Of a DNA stretch of 64,000 bases, positions 1 through 9,782 are shown piece by piece. The stretch spans positions 1-64,000 of the forward strand of contig VIAD01000003.1 in the NCBI GenBank assembly GCA_006546595.1, given 5' to 3'. The notes under the pieces were generated by a model. That model was given only the letters and a program-made list of their open reading frames with translations. It did no database searches and was not told where the DNA came from. The stretch is from Moraxellaceae bacterium AER2_44_116. GTDB lineage: Bacteria > Pseudomonadota > Gammaproteobacteria > Pseudomonadales > Moraxellaceae. Within the stretch, counting starts at the first letter, position 1. Each line of letters starts with the position of its first letter. Position numbers and translations under genes: made by a program.

Positions 1-3000
1 GTGTCATCCGCAATCAGGACGGCACATTTACGGTGACACCTGAGGCGAACTACAACGGTCAAGTCAATCTCAGTTACACGGTGGTGGATAGCAAAGGCGG
101 TAGTGTTAACGCCAACCAAAGCGTCAACCTCACGGCGGTGAATGACGCGCCAGAAGCGTTAGCCCCTGTCGTTAATCAAACAGCCGACGAAGGCCAAGCG
201 TTGAGTTATCAACTGCCTGCGGATGCGTTTATCGATCTAGATGGTGATGTTTTAACGTACAGCGCAACGTTGGCAGACGGATCTGCGTTGCCGAGTTGGT
301 TAGCCTTTGACGGTGCGACCCAGACATTTAGCGGGACACCGAGCTTGACGGATGCGGGTGTCTTGTCCGTGAAAGTGATGGCGAGCGATGGACAACTCAG
401 TGCAGAGCAAGTCTTTACGCTGGATGTGATGAATGTCAATCGTATCCCTGTGGTGGTGAATCATAGTCCATTCAGCCTAGATGAAGACAGTGGTAGCCTC
501 ACTATTGATGTGTTATCACGGGTTAAGGATTTAGATGGCGATGCGTTAACGGTGAGCAATATCAACGTGGATGTGTCTCAGGGCGTTGCGGTATTAAACG
601 CCGATCAAAGTATCACGTTTACACCGACCGCGAACTTTCACGGCACGGTCAGTTTAAGTTATGAGGTATCGGACGGAGATACTCAGGGTCGCGTGTTATC
701 GGTCAGCGAAAGCATTGTGGTGAATCCAGTGAACGATGCACCCATTGCAGGTTCGACCAGCACTCACTTAGTCTCGGGCACAGAAGATACCGCCTACGTG
801 ATTCAAGCGAGTGACTTACTGCAAGGCTTTAGCGATGTGGATGGGGATCGTTTATCCATCGGCACAATCAGCACGGATCACGGCAGTGTCATCCGCAATC
901 AGGACGGCACATTTACGGTGACACCTGAGGCGAACTACAACGGTCAAGTCAATCTCAGTTACACGGTGGTGGATAGCAAAGGCGGTAGTGTTAACGCCAA
1001 CCAAAGCGTCAACCTCACGGCGGTGAATGACGCGCCAGAAGCGTTAGCCCCTGTCGTTAATCAAACAGCCGACGAAGGCCAAGCGTTGAGTTATCAACTG
1101 CCTGCGGATGCGTTTATCGATCTAGATGGTGATGTTTTAACGTACAGCGCAACGTTGGCAGACGGATCTGCGTTGCCGAGTTGGTTAGCCTTTGACGGTG
1201 CGACCCAGACATTTAGCGGGACACCGAGCTTGACGGATGCGGGTGTCTTGTCCGTGAAAGTGATGGCGAGCGATGGACAATTGCAAGCCGTACAAAGCTT
1301 TAGTTTAGTTGTGCGTGATGTAGCCACCCAAAATCATGCCCCCACAGGTTTAGCGACAGTCATCTTATCGAGCGGCACAGAAGATACCGCCTACGTGATT
1401 CAAGCGAGCGACTTACTGCAAGGCTTTAGCGATGTGGATGGCGATCGTTTATCCATCGGCACAATCAGCACGAATCACGGCAGTGTCATCCGCAATCAGG
1501 ACGGCACATTTACGGTGACACCTGAGGCGAACTACAACGGTCAAGTCAATCTCAGTTACACGGTGGTGGATAGCAAAGGCGGTAGTGTTAACGCCAACCA
1601 AAGCGTCAACCTCACGGCGGTGAATGACGCGCCAGAAGCGTTAGCCCCTGTCGTTAATCAAACAGCCGACGAAGGCCAAGCGTTGAGTTATCAACTGCCT
1701 GCGGATGCGTTTATCGATCTAGATGGTGATGTTTTAACGTACAGCGCAACGTTGGCAGACGGATCTGCGTTGCCGAGTTGGTTAGCCTTTGACGGTGCGA
1801 CCCAGACATTTAGCGGGACACCGAGCTTGACGGATGCGGGTGTCTTGTCCGTGAAAGTGATGGCGAGCGATGGACAACTCAGTGCAGAGCAAGTCTTTAC
1901 GCTGGATGTGATGAATGTCAATCGTATCCCTGTGGTGGTGAATCATAGTCCATTCAGCCTAGATGAAGACAGTGGTAGCCTCACTATTGATGTGTTATCA
2001 CGGGTTAAGGATTTAGATGGCGATGCGTTAACGGTGAGCAATATCAACGTGGATGTGTCTCAGGGCGTTGCGGTATTAAACGCCGATCAAAGTATCACGT
2101 TTACACCGACCGCGAACTTTCACGGCACGGTCAGTTTAAGTTATGAGGTATCGGACGGAGATACTCAGGGTCGCGTGTTATCGGTCAGCGAAAGCATTGT
2201 GGTGAATCCAGTGAACGATGCACCCATTGCAGGTTCGACCAGCACTCACTTAGTCTCGGGCACAGAAGATACCGCCTACGTGATTCAAGCCAGTGACTTA
2301 CTGCAAGGCTTTAGCGATGTGGATGGGGATAGTTTATCCATCGGCACAATCAGCACGAATCACGGCAGTGTCATCCGCAATCAGGACGGCACATTTACGG
2401 TGACACCTGAGGCGAACTACAACGGTCAAGTCAATCTCAGTTACACGGTGGTGGATAGCAAAGGCGGTAGTGTTAACGCCAACCAAAGCGTCAACCTCAC
2501 GGCGGTGAATGACGCGCCAGAAGCGTTAGCCCCTGTCGTTAATCAAACAGCCGACGAAGGCCAAGCGTTGAGTTATCAACTGCCTGCGGATGCGTTTATC
2601 GATCTAGATGGTGATGTTTTAACGTACAGCGCAACGTTGGCAGACGGATCTGCGTTGCCGAGTTGGTTAGCCTTTGACGGTGCGACCCAGACATTTAGCG
2701 GGACACCGAGCTTGACGGATGCGGGTGTCTTGTCCGTGAAAGTGATGGCGAGCGATGGACAATTGCAAGCCGTACAAAGCTTTAGTTTAGTTGTGCGTGA
2801 TGTAGCCACCCAAAATCATGCCCCCACAGGTTTAGCGACAGTCATCTTATCGAGCGGCACAGAAGATACCGCCTACGTGATTCAAGCGAGCGACTTACTG
2901 CAAGGCTTTAGCGATGTGGATGGCGATCGTTTATCCATCGGCACAATCAGCACGAATCACGGCAGTGTCATCCGCAATCAGGACGGCACATTTACGGTGA

Positions 3001-3957
3001 CACCTGAGGCGAACTACAACGGTCAAGTCAATCTCAGTTACACGGTGGTGGATAGCAAAGGCGGTAGTGTTAACGCCAACCAAAGCGTCAACCTCACGGC
3101 GGTGAATGACGCGCCAGAAGCGTTAGCCCCTGTCGTTAATCAAACAGCCGACGAAGGCCAAGCGTTGAGTTATCAACTGCCTGCGGATGCGTTTATCGAT
3201 CTAGATGGTGATGTTTTAACGTACAGCGCAACGTTGGCAGACGGATCTGCGTTGCCGAGTTGGTTAGCCTTTGACGGTGCGACCCAGACATTTAGCGGGA
3301 CACCGAGCTTGACGGATGCGGGTGTCTTGTCCGTGAAAGTGATGGCGAGCGATGGACAACTCAGTGCAGAGCAAGTCTTTACGCTGGATGTGATGAATGT
3401 CAATCGTATCCCTGTGGTGGTGAATCATAGTCCATTCAGCCTAGATGAAGACAGTGGTAGCCTCACTATTGATGTGTTATCACGGGTTAAGGATTTAGAT
3501 GGCGATGCGTTAACGGTGAGCAATATCAACGTGGATGTGTCTCAGGGCGTTGCGGTATTAAACGCCGATCAAAGTATCACGTTTACACCGACCGCGAACT
3601 TTCACGGCACGGTCAGTTTAAGTTATGAGGTATCGGACGGAGATACTCAGGGTCGCGTGTTATCGGTCAGCGAAAGCATTGTGGTGAATCCAGTGAACGA
3701 TGCACCCATTGCAGGTTCGACCAGCACTCACTTAGTCTCGGGCACAGAAGATACCGCCTACGTGATTCAAGCCAGTGACTTACTGCAAGGCTTTAGCGAT
3801 GTGGATGGGGATAGTTTATCCATCGGCACAATCAGCACGAATCACGGCAGTGTCATCCGCAATCAGGACGGCACATTTACGGTGACACCTGAGGCGAACT
3901 ACAACGGTCAAGTCAATCTCAGTTACACGGTGGTGGATAGCAAAGGCGGTAGTGTTG
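1..3957 (+). repeat. Tandem 1482-bp repeat array inside the adhesin gene
   Basis: The coding sequence repeats with a period of 1482 bp, each period made of an 885-bp and a 597-bp half. The marker GTGTCATCCGCAATC recurs at 1, 886, 1483, 2368, 2965 and 3850, so spacing alternates 885/597. Copies are almost identical; I saw only a few substitutions (for example GATCGT against GATAGT near 847, 1441 and 2331). All periods are multiples of three, so copy-number change keeps the frame. The array continues off the left edge, so the total number of copies is unknown. After about 3957 the modules diverge. Confidence 0.95.
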
Positions 3958-6338
3958 ATGCGAGCCAGCGTTTTGATTTAGCTTCGGTGAACGATGCTCC
4001 AATTTTCGCGGGTTCCACACCTGTTAGCTTAGCGGACGGCATAGAAGACACGGCTTACACCTTCACGGCTAGTCAGTTACTACAAGACTTTGCGGATGTT
4101 GAAGGTGATAACTTAAGCATCGTCAATCTAAGCAGCAGCAACGGTAGTCTCAAGGACAACCAAGACGGCACCTATACACTCTCGCCTGAATCAAACTTCA
4201 ATGGTGAAGTGACATTAAGCTATGAGGTAATGGATAGCCATGATGACAAAATATCTACTAGCACGACATTAAACATCACAGCGGTGAACGATGCGCCCGT
4301 CGCAGGTTCAACTTCCGTTAGCTTAGTCAACGGCACCGAAGATACGGCTTACATCATCAAAGCCAGCCAATTACTGCAAGGTTTTATAGATATAGATCTT
4401 GAGAGTGAAGGTCGATTAAGTGTTGTGGATTTGAGCAGCGACAGTGGTAATCTGACGGACAACGGGAATCGCACTTACACCTTCCAACCGAATGCCAACT
4501 TTAATGGCGTAGTCACATTCAGTTACGGTGTGAGTGATGGCTCCAACATCACCACAACAAGTACCACATTGAATATCAGCGCAGTGAATGATGCACCTGA
4601 AGCACTGAATTCGATAGATAGTCAAACCGCTGACGAAGGCCAAGCGTTGAGTTATCAATTACCTGCGGATGCGTTTATCGACATAGATGGTGATGCGTTA
4701 ACGTACAGTGCGACCTTAGCGGACGGTTCAGTCTTGCCGAGTTGGTTAGTCTTTGACGGTGCGACCCAGACATTTAGCGGGACACCGAGCTTTACGGATG
4801 CGAATGTCTTGTCCGTGAAAGTGATGGCGAGCGATGGACAATTGCAAGCCGTACAAAGCTTTAGTTTGGTTGTGCGTGATGTAGCCACCCAAAATCACGT
4901 ACCCACAGGTTTAGCGACAGCTATCTTATCGAGCGGCATAGAAGATACTACCTATGTGATTCAAGCCAGTGACTTACTGCAAGGTTTTAGCGATGCGGAT
5001 GGGGATAGCTTATCCATCGGCACGATTAGCACGGATCACGGCAGTGTGGCGGCTAATCAAAACGGCACGTTTACGGTGACATCTGACGCGAATTACAACG
5101 GTCAAGTCAATCTCAGTTACACGGTGGTGGATAGTAAAGGCGGCAGTGTTGATGCAACACAGCGTTTTAATTTAGCAGCAGTAAATGATGCACCAGTCAT
5201 TAAAAGTACTAAAACCTCTACTGTTCGCATCGTAGAAGATGCGGCTGCCGTCTTAATTGGTTTGGCATTTGGCTTGCAAGTCTCTGATGCGGACGGTGCG
5301 CTATTGGCAAGTTTAGATGTTTCATTACAGCAGTTTGTTGTGGGTGATGTCTTAGCGGTAGATACTGCCGATACGTTATTACAAGCAAGTTACAATGCTG
5401 ATACAGGTAGGTTAACGGTTACTGGCAATGACACCGTTGCCAACTACCAAAAAGTCATTGATAGTTTAATGATGAGTACGTCAGCAGAGCAGGGAGCAGA
5501 GACGAGGACGCTTAGTATTATCGTAAGTGATGGTCAATTAACACAGTCAGCGACAGTCACGATACCTGTAGATTATGTCCTCAATGAAGTGCATAACGGC
5601 ACAGACGGCAATGATGAACTGGATGGTCATGTGGGTGATGATCTTCTCAATGGGGGTGCGGGCAACGATACATTAAATGGGGGAGATGGTAACGACACGA
5701 TTATCGGTGGTGCGGGCGACGACATTCTCAACGGTGGCGATGGTGCTGACGATATGCGTGGCGATGCAGGCAACGATATTTTCATTGTGGACAATGAAAA
5801 TGATGTCATTAGTGATAGCAGTGGTGATGCCGACCAAGTACAAACGACATTATCATTTACCTTGCCAGAAGGCTTTGAAGTCCTGACTTTTACAGGATTA
5901 CAGTCAGGATTGTTGGGGCAGGGTAATGAAGGCGGCAACACCCTACAGTCCAATAATGCAGGTAGTGATTTACAGGGGCAGAATGGTGACGACACCTTAA
6001 AAGACGGTGATGGCCGTGATGTCTTTACGGGTGGAGGTGGTGCTGATACTTTTGACTTCTCTCATGCTCAAGGTGTGGTCTTGCGCTTAGGCGAAGTATT
6101 AGATTTTTCAGCGGCGCGTGGCGATAAACTGGATGTCTCCAAAATTGATGCCGATATAACACAGACAGGCAACCAAACGTTTGGCTTTATTGGCGATGAA
6201 GTATTTAGTCATCATGCAGGCGAGTTGCGTTTTAGTCAGCGATTGTTACAGGGTGATATCAATGGTGATGGCGTTGCCGATTTTGAAATTAAATTAGTAG
6301 GTGTGCTGGAACTTAACACGCTTGATATAGTGCTTTAA
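3..6338 (+). CDS. Giant RTX repeat adhesin, 5' end outside window
   Basis: This is a secreted or cell-surface adhesin of the LapA/BapA type, cut at its 5' end: the frame is open from base 3 and matches the internal repeats, so the GTG at 33 is not a real start. About 2100 residues are visible. They are a chain of Ig-like domains of two kinds: cadherin-like modules with EDTAY...DGD...VNDAP signatures, and CADG/He_PIG-type modules (LPSWLAFDGATQTFSGTP). Residues about 1730-1845 form one non-repeated domain. From about 1850 come RTX nonapeptides (GGAGNDTLNGG, GGDGNDTIIGG) that bind calcium. The end (about 1995-2101) resembles the serralysin C-terminal domain, with GDKLDVSKID, GDINGDGVADFEI and a hydrophobic LDIVL finish, the usual type I secretion signal. 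The exporter genes lie just downstream. The family is clear; the ligand cannot be read. Confidence 0.9.
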   Translation, partial: VIRNQDGTFTVTPEANYNGQVNLSYTVVDSKGGSVNANQSVNLTAVNDAPEALAPVVNQTADEGQALSYQLPADAFIDLDGDVLTYSATLADGSALPSWLAFDGATQTFSGTPSLTDAGVLSVKVMASDGQLSAEQVFTLDVMNVNRIPVVVNHSPFSLDEDSGSLTIDVLSRVKDLDGDALTVSNINVDVSQGVAVLNADQSITFTPTANFHGTVSLSYEVSDGDTQGRVLSVSESIVVNPVNDAPIAGSTSTHLVSGTEDTAYVIQASDLLQGFSDVDGDRLSIGTISTDHGSVIRNQDGTFTVTPEANYNGQVNLSYTVVDSKGGSVNANQSVNLTAVNDAPEALAPVVNQTADEGQALSYQLPADAFIDLDGDVLTYSATLADGSALPSWLAFDGATQTFSGTPSLTDAGVLSVKVMASDGQLQAVQSFSLVVRDVATQNHAPTGLATVILSSGTEDTAYVIQASDLLQGFSDVDGDRLSIGTISTNHGSVIRNQDGTFTVTPEANYNGQVNLSYTVVDSKGGSVNANQSVNLTAVNDAPEALAPVVNQTADEGQALSYQLPADAFIDLDGDVLTYSATLADGSALPSWLAFDGATQTFSGTPSLTDAGVLSVKVMASDGQLSAEQVFTLDVMNVNRIPVVVNHSPFSLDEDSGSLTIDVLSRVKDLDGDALTVSNINVDVSQGVAVLNADQSITFTPTANFHGTVSLSYEVSDGDTQGRVLSVSESIVVNPVNDAPIAGSTSTHLVSGTEDTAYVIQASDLLQGFSDVDGDSLSIGTISTNHGSVIRNQDGTFTVTPEANYNGQVNLSYTVVDSKGGSVNANQSVNLTAVNDAPEALAPVVNQTADEGQALSYQLPADAFIDLDGDVLTYSATLADGSALPSWLAFDGATQTFSGTPSLTDAGVLSVKVMASDGQLQAVQSFSLVVRDVATQNHAPTGLATVILSSGTEDTAYVIQASDLLQGFSDVDGDRLSIGTISTNHGSVIRNQDGTFTVTPEANYNGQVNLSYTVVDSKGGSVNANQSVNLTAVNDAPEALAPVVNQTADEGQALSYQLPADAFIDLDGDVLTYSATLADGSALPSWLAFDGATQTFSGTPSLTDAGVLSVKVMASDGQLSAEQVFTLDVMNVNRIPVVVNHSPFSLDEDSGSLTIDVLSRVKDLDGDALTVSNINVDVSQGVAVLNADQSITFTPTANFHGTVSLSYEVSDGDTQGRVLSVSESIVVNPVNDAPIAGSTSTHLVSGTEDTAYVIQASDLLQGFSDVDGDSLSIGTISTNHGSVIRNQDGTFTVTPEANYNGQVNLSYTVVDSKGGSVDASQRFDLASVNDAPIFAGSTPVSLADGIEDTAYTFTASQLLQDFADVEGDNLSIVNLSSSNGSLKDNQDGTYTLSPESNFNGEVTLSYEVMDSHDDKISTSTTLNITAVNDAPVAGSTSVSLVNGTEDTAYIIKASQLLQGFIDIDLESEGRLSVVDLSSDSGNLTDNGNRTYTFQPNANFNGVVTFSYGVSDGSNITTTSTTLNISAVNDAPEALNSIDSQTADEGQALSYQLPADAFIDIDGDALTYSATLADGSVLPSWLVFDGATQTFSGTPSFTDANVLSVKVMASDGQLQAVQSFSLVVRDVATQNHVPTGLATAILSSGIEDTTYVIQASDLLQGFSDADGDSLSIGTISTDHGSVAANQNGTFTVTSDANYNGQVNLSYTVVDSKGGSVDATQRFNLAAVNDAPVIKSTKTSTVRIVEDAAAVLIGLAFGLQVSDADGALLASLDVSLQQFVVGDVLAVDTADTLLQASYNADTGRLTVTGNDTVANYQKVIDSLMMSTSAEQGAETRTLSIIVSDGQLTQSATVTIPVDYVLNEVHNGTDGNDELDGHVGDDLLNGGAGNDTLNGGDGNDTIIGGAGDDILNGGDGADDMRGDAGNDIFIVDNENDVISDSSGDADQVQTTLSFTLPEGFEVLTFTGLQSGLLGQGNEGGNTLQSNNAGSDLQGQNGDDTLKDGDGRDVFTGGGGADTFDFSHAQGVVLRLGEVLDFSAARGDKLDVSKIDADITQTGNQTFGFIGDEVFSHHAGELRFSQRLLQGDINGDGVADFEIKLVGVLELNTLDIVL

Positions 6339-6364
6339 TGAAGTCAGGATAAGGCGAGATCAAC

Positions 6365-7843
6365 ATGATGACGAATCAATGGATAGCGGTATCGGTATTA
6401 ACGGCACTCTTAATGGGGTGTGGTGGCGGCAGTAAGACGGAAGACCCCATCATTAATAAAGCTCCTGTTGCTCAAGCGGATGCAGCCAATACTGTCGAAG
6501 GTGTGGCGATTACGCTGTCTGTTTTGGCCAATGATAGCGAGCCAGAAGCGGAAACGATCACCATTCAGTCGGCAAACGTCGCCGCCACGCAAGGTATTGT
6601 CACGGTGAGTGCCGACAAAAAAAACGTGTTGTTTACGCCAGCGGCGGGTTTTACGGGTGAAGCAGTCATCACTTATACCCTTGCTGATCCCCAAGGTCAT
6701 CAAGCGAGTGCAATAGCAACCGTGACAGTCAAAGCCTTACAGTCTTTATCCGCTCGCCAAGATACGACGTGTGTTGTCACAACGACAGGCTCAGTTAAGT
6801 GTTGGGGCGGTAATGACTTTGGTCAATTAGGTGATGGTTCAGAAACAGGGACGGGCGCGGGCGATGGTACGCTAAAGTTCAAAAATATACCTGTCACCGT
6901 CAAAAATGTTAGTGGCATTAAACAGGTTGCTGTCGGTTATAACCATGCCTGTGCGATTTCACAAACAGGGAGCGTCAGTTGTTGGGGCGATAACAGCAAA
7001 GGGCAAATTGGCGATGGCACAACATCGTTTCGGTCACAAGCAACACCTGTTATGGGGTTATCTGCAAAAGTCACGCAATTAGCATTAACCTATCAATCCA
7101 GTTGTGCGTTACTTGAAACAGGCGCAGTACAATGTTGGGGTGGCAATAGTCAGGGTGAATTAGGTGTCGGCATTGCGGCCAAAATCACTCAAAGTAGCAG
7201 CCCAAAAAATGCCGTATTACTCAGCAATATGACCGTTAAACGCTTAGTTTCAGGGCGGCAGCATCTCTGTGGTATCACGAATAACGATGCTTTAGTGTGT
7301 TGGGGTTGGAATGACTTAGGACAACTCGGTCTAACCGATACGAACCCTCGTTACACACCAACGGTCGTTACCGCCGCAGGAACGGGACTTAAACAGCTTG
7401 CCGCAGGTTATGGCCATACCTGTATTGCTCGCACCAATGATACTTTGTGTTGGGGCGATAACAGCAAAGGTCAGTTGGGTGATGGGACAACAACCTCATC
7501 TTCCATTCCTGTCACTGTCAGTACCTTAACAGGAGTCACCGCGTTAACATTGGGTAAAGAACACAGTTGTGCCACATTAGCGAGCAATGCCGCATTTTGT
7601 TGGGGTAGTCGGCAAGCTGGACAAACAGCACAAACGATTGATCCGACCGTTGTCGATAAAGTTCCCGTTGCTGTGGCAAGTCTGAACGCCAAACATAGCC
7701 TCAGTGCAGGTGATTTTCATACCTGTAGCATCGGTGAAGGTGGCATTGTCAAATGTTGGGGAAAAAATGACTTAGGTCAGTTGGGTGATGGGACAACCGT
7801 CAAAGAAAGCGTGGCGTTAGTTACCGTCAAAAACGTTCCATAA
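6365..7843 (+). CDS. RCC1-repeat (seven-blade propeller) lipoprotein
   Basis: This 492-residue protein starts with a lipoprotein signal peptide: hydrophobic residues 6-17, lipobox LLMGC, Cys at about 19, then GGGSKTEDP. One cadherin-like domain follows (about 32-125, VLANDSEPEAETITI). The rest (about 128-492) is seven RCC1-type blades, each with a paired cysteine pattern such as HACAISQTGSVSCWGDNSKGQ; seven blades make a full propeller. It lies 26 bp after the adhesin stop and 68 bp before the ABC exporter gene, so it probably belongs to the same locus. A role as surface anchor, chaperone or receptor for the adhesin is inference. Two ATG codons are in tandem (6365 and 6368), preceded by AAGGCGAG. 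RCC1-like repeats are widespread in bacteria, and their partners are rarely known. Confidence 0.8.
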   Translation: MMTNQWIAVSVLTALLMGCGGGSKTEDPIINKAPVAQADAANTVEGVAITLSVLANDSEPEAETITIQSANVAATQGIVTVSADKKNVLFTPAAGFTGEAVITYTLADPQGHQASAIATVTVKALQSLSARQDTTCVVTTTGSVKCWGGNDFGQLGDGSETGTGAGDGTLKFKNIPVTVKNVSGIKQVAVGYNHACAISQTGSVSCWGDNSKGQIGDGTTSFRSQATPVMGLSAKVTQLALTYQSSCALLETGAVQCWGGNSQGELGVGIAAKITQSSSPKNAVLLSNMTVKRLVSGRQHLCGITNNDALVCWGWNDLGQLGLTDTNPRYTPTVVTAAGTGLKQLAAGYGHTCIARTNDTLCWGDNSKGQLGDGTTTSSSIPVTVSTLTGVTALTLGKEHSCATLASNAAFCWGSRQAGQTAQTIDPTVVDKVPVAVASLNAKHSLSAGDFHTCSIGEGGIVKCWGKNDLGQLGDGTTVKESVALVTVKNVP

Positions 7844-7865
7844 TCCTCGTTATCGTCATCCGTCC

Positions 7866-7890
7866 ATGTAGGGCAGACATTGCCCTACAT
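7866..7890. repeat. Short palindrome, GTAGGG family
   Basis: A perfect 10-bp inverted repeat (ATGTAGGGCA and its complement) with a 5-base loop lies between the RCC1 lipoprotein and exporter genes. The arms resemble the ends of the elements at 23889, 50141 and 52119. It could also act as a weak terminator or mRNA stabiliser, but no T-run follows. Confidence 0.6.
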
Positions 7891-7911
7891 TAGAATTAGA
7901 GTTCATTCACT

Positions 7912-9600
7912 ATGCTTGACGATAGTCGCAAGCTCACGCGTGTCGCTGCTCTTTTCCAGCCCTTACGTCAGATACTACTCACTCTGATCCTGTTTAGCAT
8001 GGTGTTAAATGTATTGATGTTAGCACCCTCGCTATATATGTTGCAGGTCTATGACCGTGTTTTAACCAGTCAAAATAAATTCACGCTCTTAGCGATTACC
8101 CTCATTATTCTCGTTGCTTATTTGGCAATTGGTTTTATTGAATGGATTCGCTCTAGTATGTTAGTACGGTTAAGTGCCGCGATGGACTTGACCGAAAGTG
8201 ACCGTATTCATGCCGCCGCTTTTGCACAAACGCCCCTTGCTCGCAGCACATCGCCCGCTCAGGTCATGCAAGATTTTAGTGCAGTACGGCAAGTGGTGAC
8301 AGGTTCAGTAGTGTTGGCACTATTAGATTTACCGTGGGCACCGTTATACATTGCATTGTTGTTTGTCTTTGCATGGCCATTAGGTGTATTAGCCGTTGTT
8401 GGTATGCTGTTATTAACGGTGATTGCCATTATTTCTGAGCGTGTGACCAAAGAGCCATTAGCAGAATCAGGAAAAATAGCCAGCCAAGCCGCATTTATGT
8501 TGAATAAACACCATCGCCATATTGAGATTATTTCCGCATTAGGCATGATTCCTGTGTTGGGGAAACGTTGGCAAGCACAAAATAAAGAAGCCTTACTCCT
8601 ACAAATTCAGGCCAGCAGCAAAATGTCAAAACTCAGCGCATTAGGCCGTTATATTCGCTTAACGTTGCAGTCAATGACTTTGGGCATGGGTGCGTTCCTT
8701 GTTTTAGAAGGAAAAATGTCAGGTGGGATGATGATTGCAGGTTCAATTTTGTTAGGCAGAGCCTTAGCCCCCGTTGAACAATTGATTGGCTCTTGGAAGC
8801 AATTAGTGAATGGTTTAGCCGCCCATCAACGCCTGCAATTATTATTGGATGATGAAAAAAAGACTGATCAACCGTTTGCTTTGCCTGCGCCCCGAGGTCA
8901 AATCAGTGTGGAAGGGGTTAGCGTAGTGCTTGAGGCTAAATCTGAGCCAGTCCTGCGTAATATTAAATTTAGCCTAGCAGCAGGGGATATACTCGCCGTT
9001 GTTGGACCGAGTGCATCGGGAAAATCTACTTTGGCACGGACTTTATTAGGTTTAATTGCACCTCATACGGGCGATGTTCGTTTAGATGGCGCAGACATAC
9101 GCCAATGGCCACGCGAAAAACTAGGTCAATATGTCGGTTATTTACCACAAGATATTGAATTGTTTGAAGGCACCGTCGCCGAAAATATTGCCCGCTTTCA
9201 AGAAGTTGATGCCAGCTTGATTATCGCTGCCGCGCAATTAGCCCATGTACACGACATGATTTTACGTCTGCCTAAAGGTTATGACACATTGGTCGGTGAA
9301 GGTGGCGCGATGTTGTCAGGCGGTCAACGTCAACGTCTCGCCTTAGCACGCGCCGTATTTGGCCAACCAAGATTTGTGGTCTTAGATGAACCGAATTCTA
9401 ATCTGGACGATCAAGGTGATCGAGCCTTAGCACAAACGTTGTTGGACTTAAAAAAACAAGGAACAACGGTCATTGTCATTTCGCACCGTACCAGTATTTT
9501 AACGGTGGTTGATAAAATGTTGTTGTTACAAGAGGGCACACAAGTCTCGTTTGGCTCGCGTGAGCAAGTCATGAAACAGTTGCAGGCGGTTAGCTCATAA
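7912..9600 (+). CDS. Type I secretion ABC transporter, PrtD/LapB-like
   Basis: This inner-membrane ABC exporter powers type I secretion of RTX proteins across both membranes. At 562 residues it matches the short PrtD/AprD class and lacks the N-terminal C39-like domain of HlyB. Residues 1-300 hold the membrane domain (helices near 22-48, 56-78, 132-175). The ATPase domain shows Walker A VGPSASGKST (about 363-372), signature LSGGQRQR, Walker B FVVLDEPNSNLD and switch histidine VISHRTS. An HlyD-type adaptor gene follows 182 bp later, and the likely cargo genes lie on both sides. The outer-membrane partner must be encoded elsewhere. Confidence 0.93.
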   Translation: MLDDSRKLTRVAALFQPLRQILLTLILFSMVLNVLMLAPSLYMLQVYDRVLTSQNKFTLLAITLIILVAYLAIGFIEWIRSSMLVRLSAAMDLTESDRIHAAAFAQTPLARSTSPAQVMQDFSAVRQVVTGSVVLALLDLPWAPLYIALLFVFAWPLGVLAVVGMLLLTVIAIISERVTKEPLAESGKIASQAAFMLNKHHRHIEIISALGMIPVLGKRWQAQNKEALLLQIQASSKMSKLSALGRYIRLTLQSMTLGMGAFLVLEGKMSGGMMIAGSILLGRALAPVEQLIGSWKQLVNGLAAHQRLQLLLDDEKKTDQPFALPAPRGQISVEGVSVVLEAKSEPVLRNIKFSLAAGDILAVVGPSASGKSTLARTLLGLIAPHTGDVRLDGADIRQWPREKLGQYVGYLPQDIELFEGTVAENIARFQEVDASLIIAAAQLAHVHDMILRLPKGYDTLVGEGGAMLSGGQRQRLALARAVFGQPRFVVLDEPNSNLDDQGDRALAQTLLDLKKQGTTVIVISHRTSILTVVDKMLLLQEGTQVSFGSREQVMKQLQAVSS

Positions 9601-9666
9601 AAACCGATATTCACTTTTTACGTCGTATTATGTACTCAGATTAACGTTTGTTTTTTTCTCGTATGG

Positions 9667-9711
9667 TGAGCGGAGTCGAACCATTGACAGATAACACTTC
9701 GACTCCACTCA
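9667..9711. repeat. Dispersed palindrome, TTCGACTCCGCTCA family
   Basis: TGAGCGGAGTCGAA and the near-complement TTCGACTCCACTCA (one mismatch) flank a 17-base centre between the ABC exporter and adaptor genes. The arms are the same as those at 20684, 32437 and 50199, here in the opposite orientation. It may form a hairpin in a shared transcript. Confidence 0.8.
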
Positions 9712-9782
9712 GTGTGCGATTAAATTGATCGTTTAGTCATTCATTAATAATTAACCTTTGCTACGTTTGAGACGGGTTTTCC

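Noticed and set aside
1..3957. Possible CRISPR-like periodic repeat
   Set aside because: The period is 885/597 bp and fully coding, with no short repeats or variable spacers.
209..5995. Regularly spaced minus-strand open frames opposite the adhesin repeats
   Set aside because: They repeat exactly with the 1482-bp period and are a by-product of codon bias in the plus-strand repeats; no ribosome sites and no known domains.
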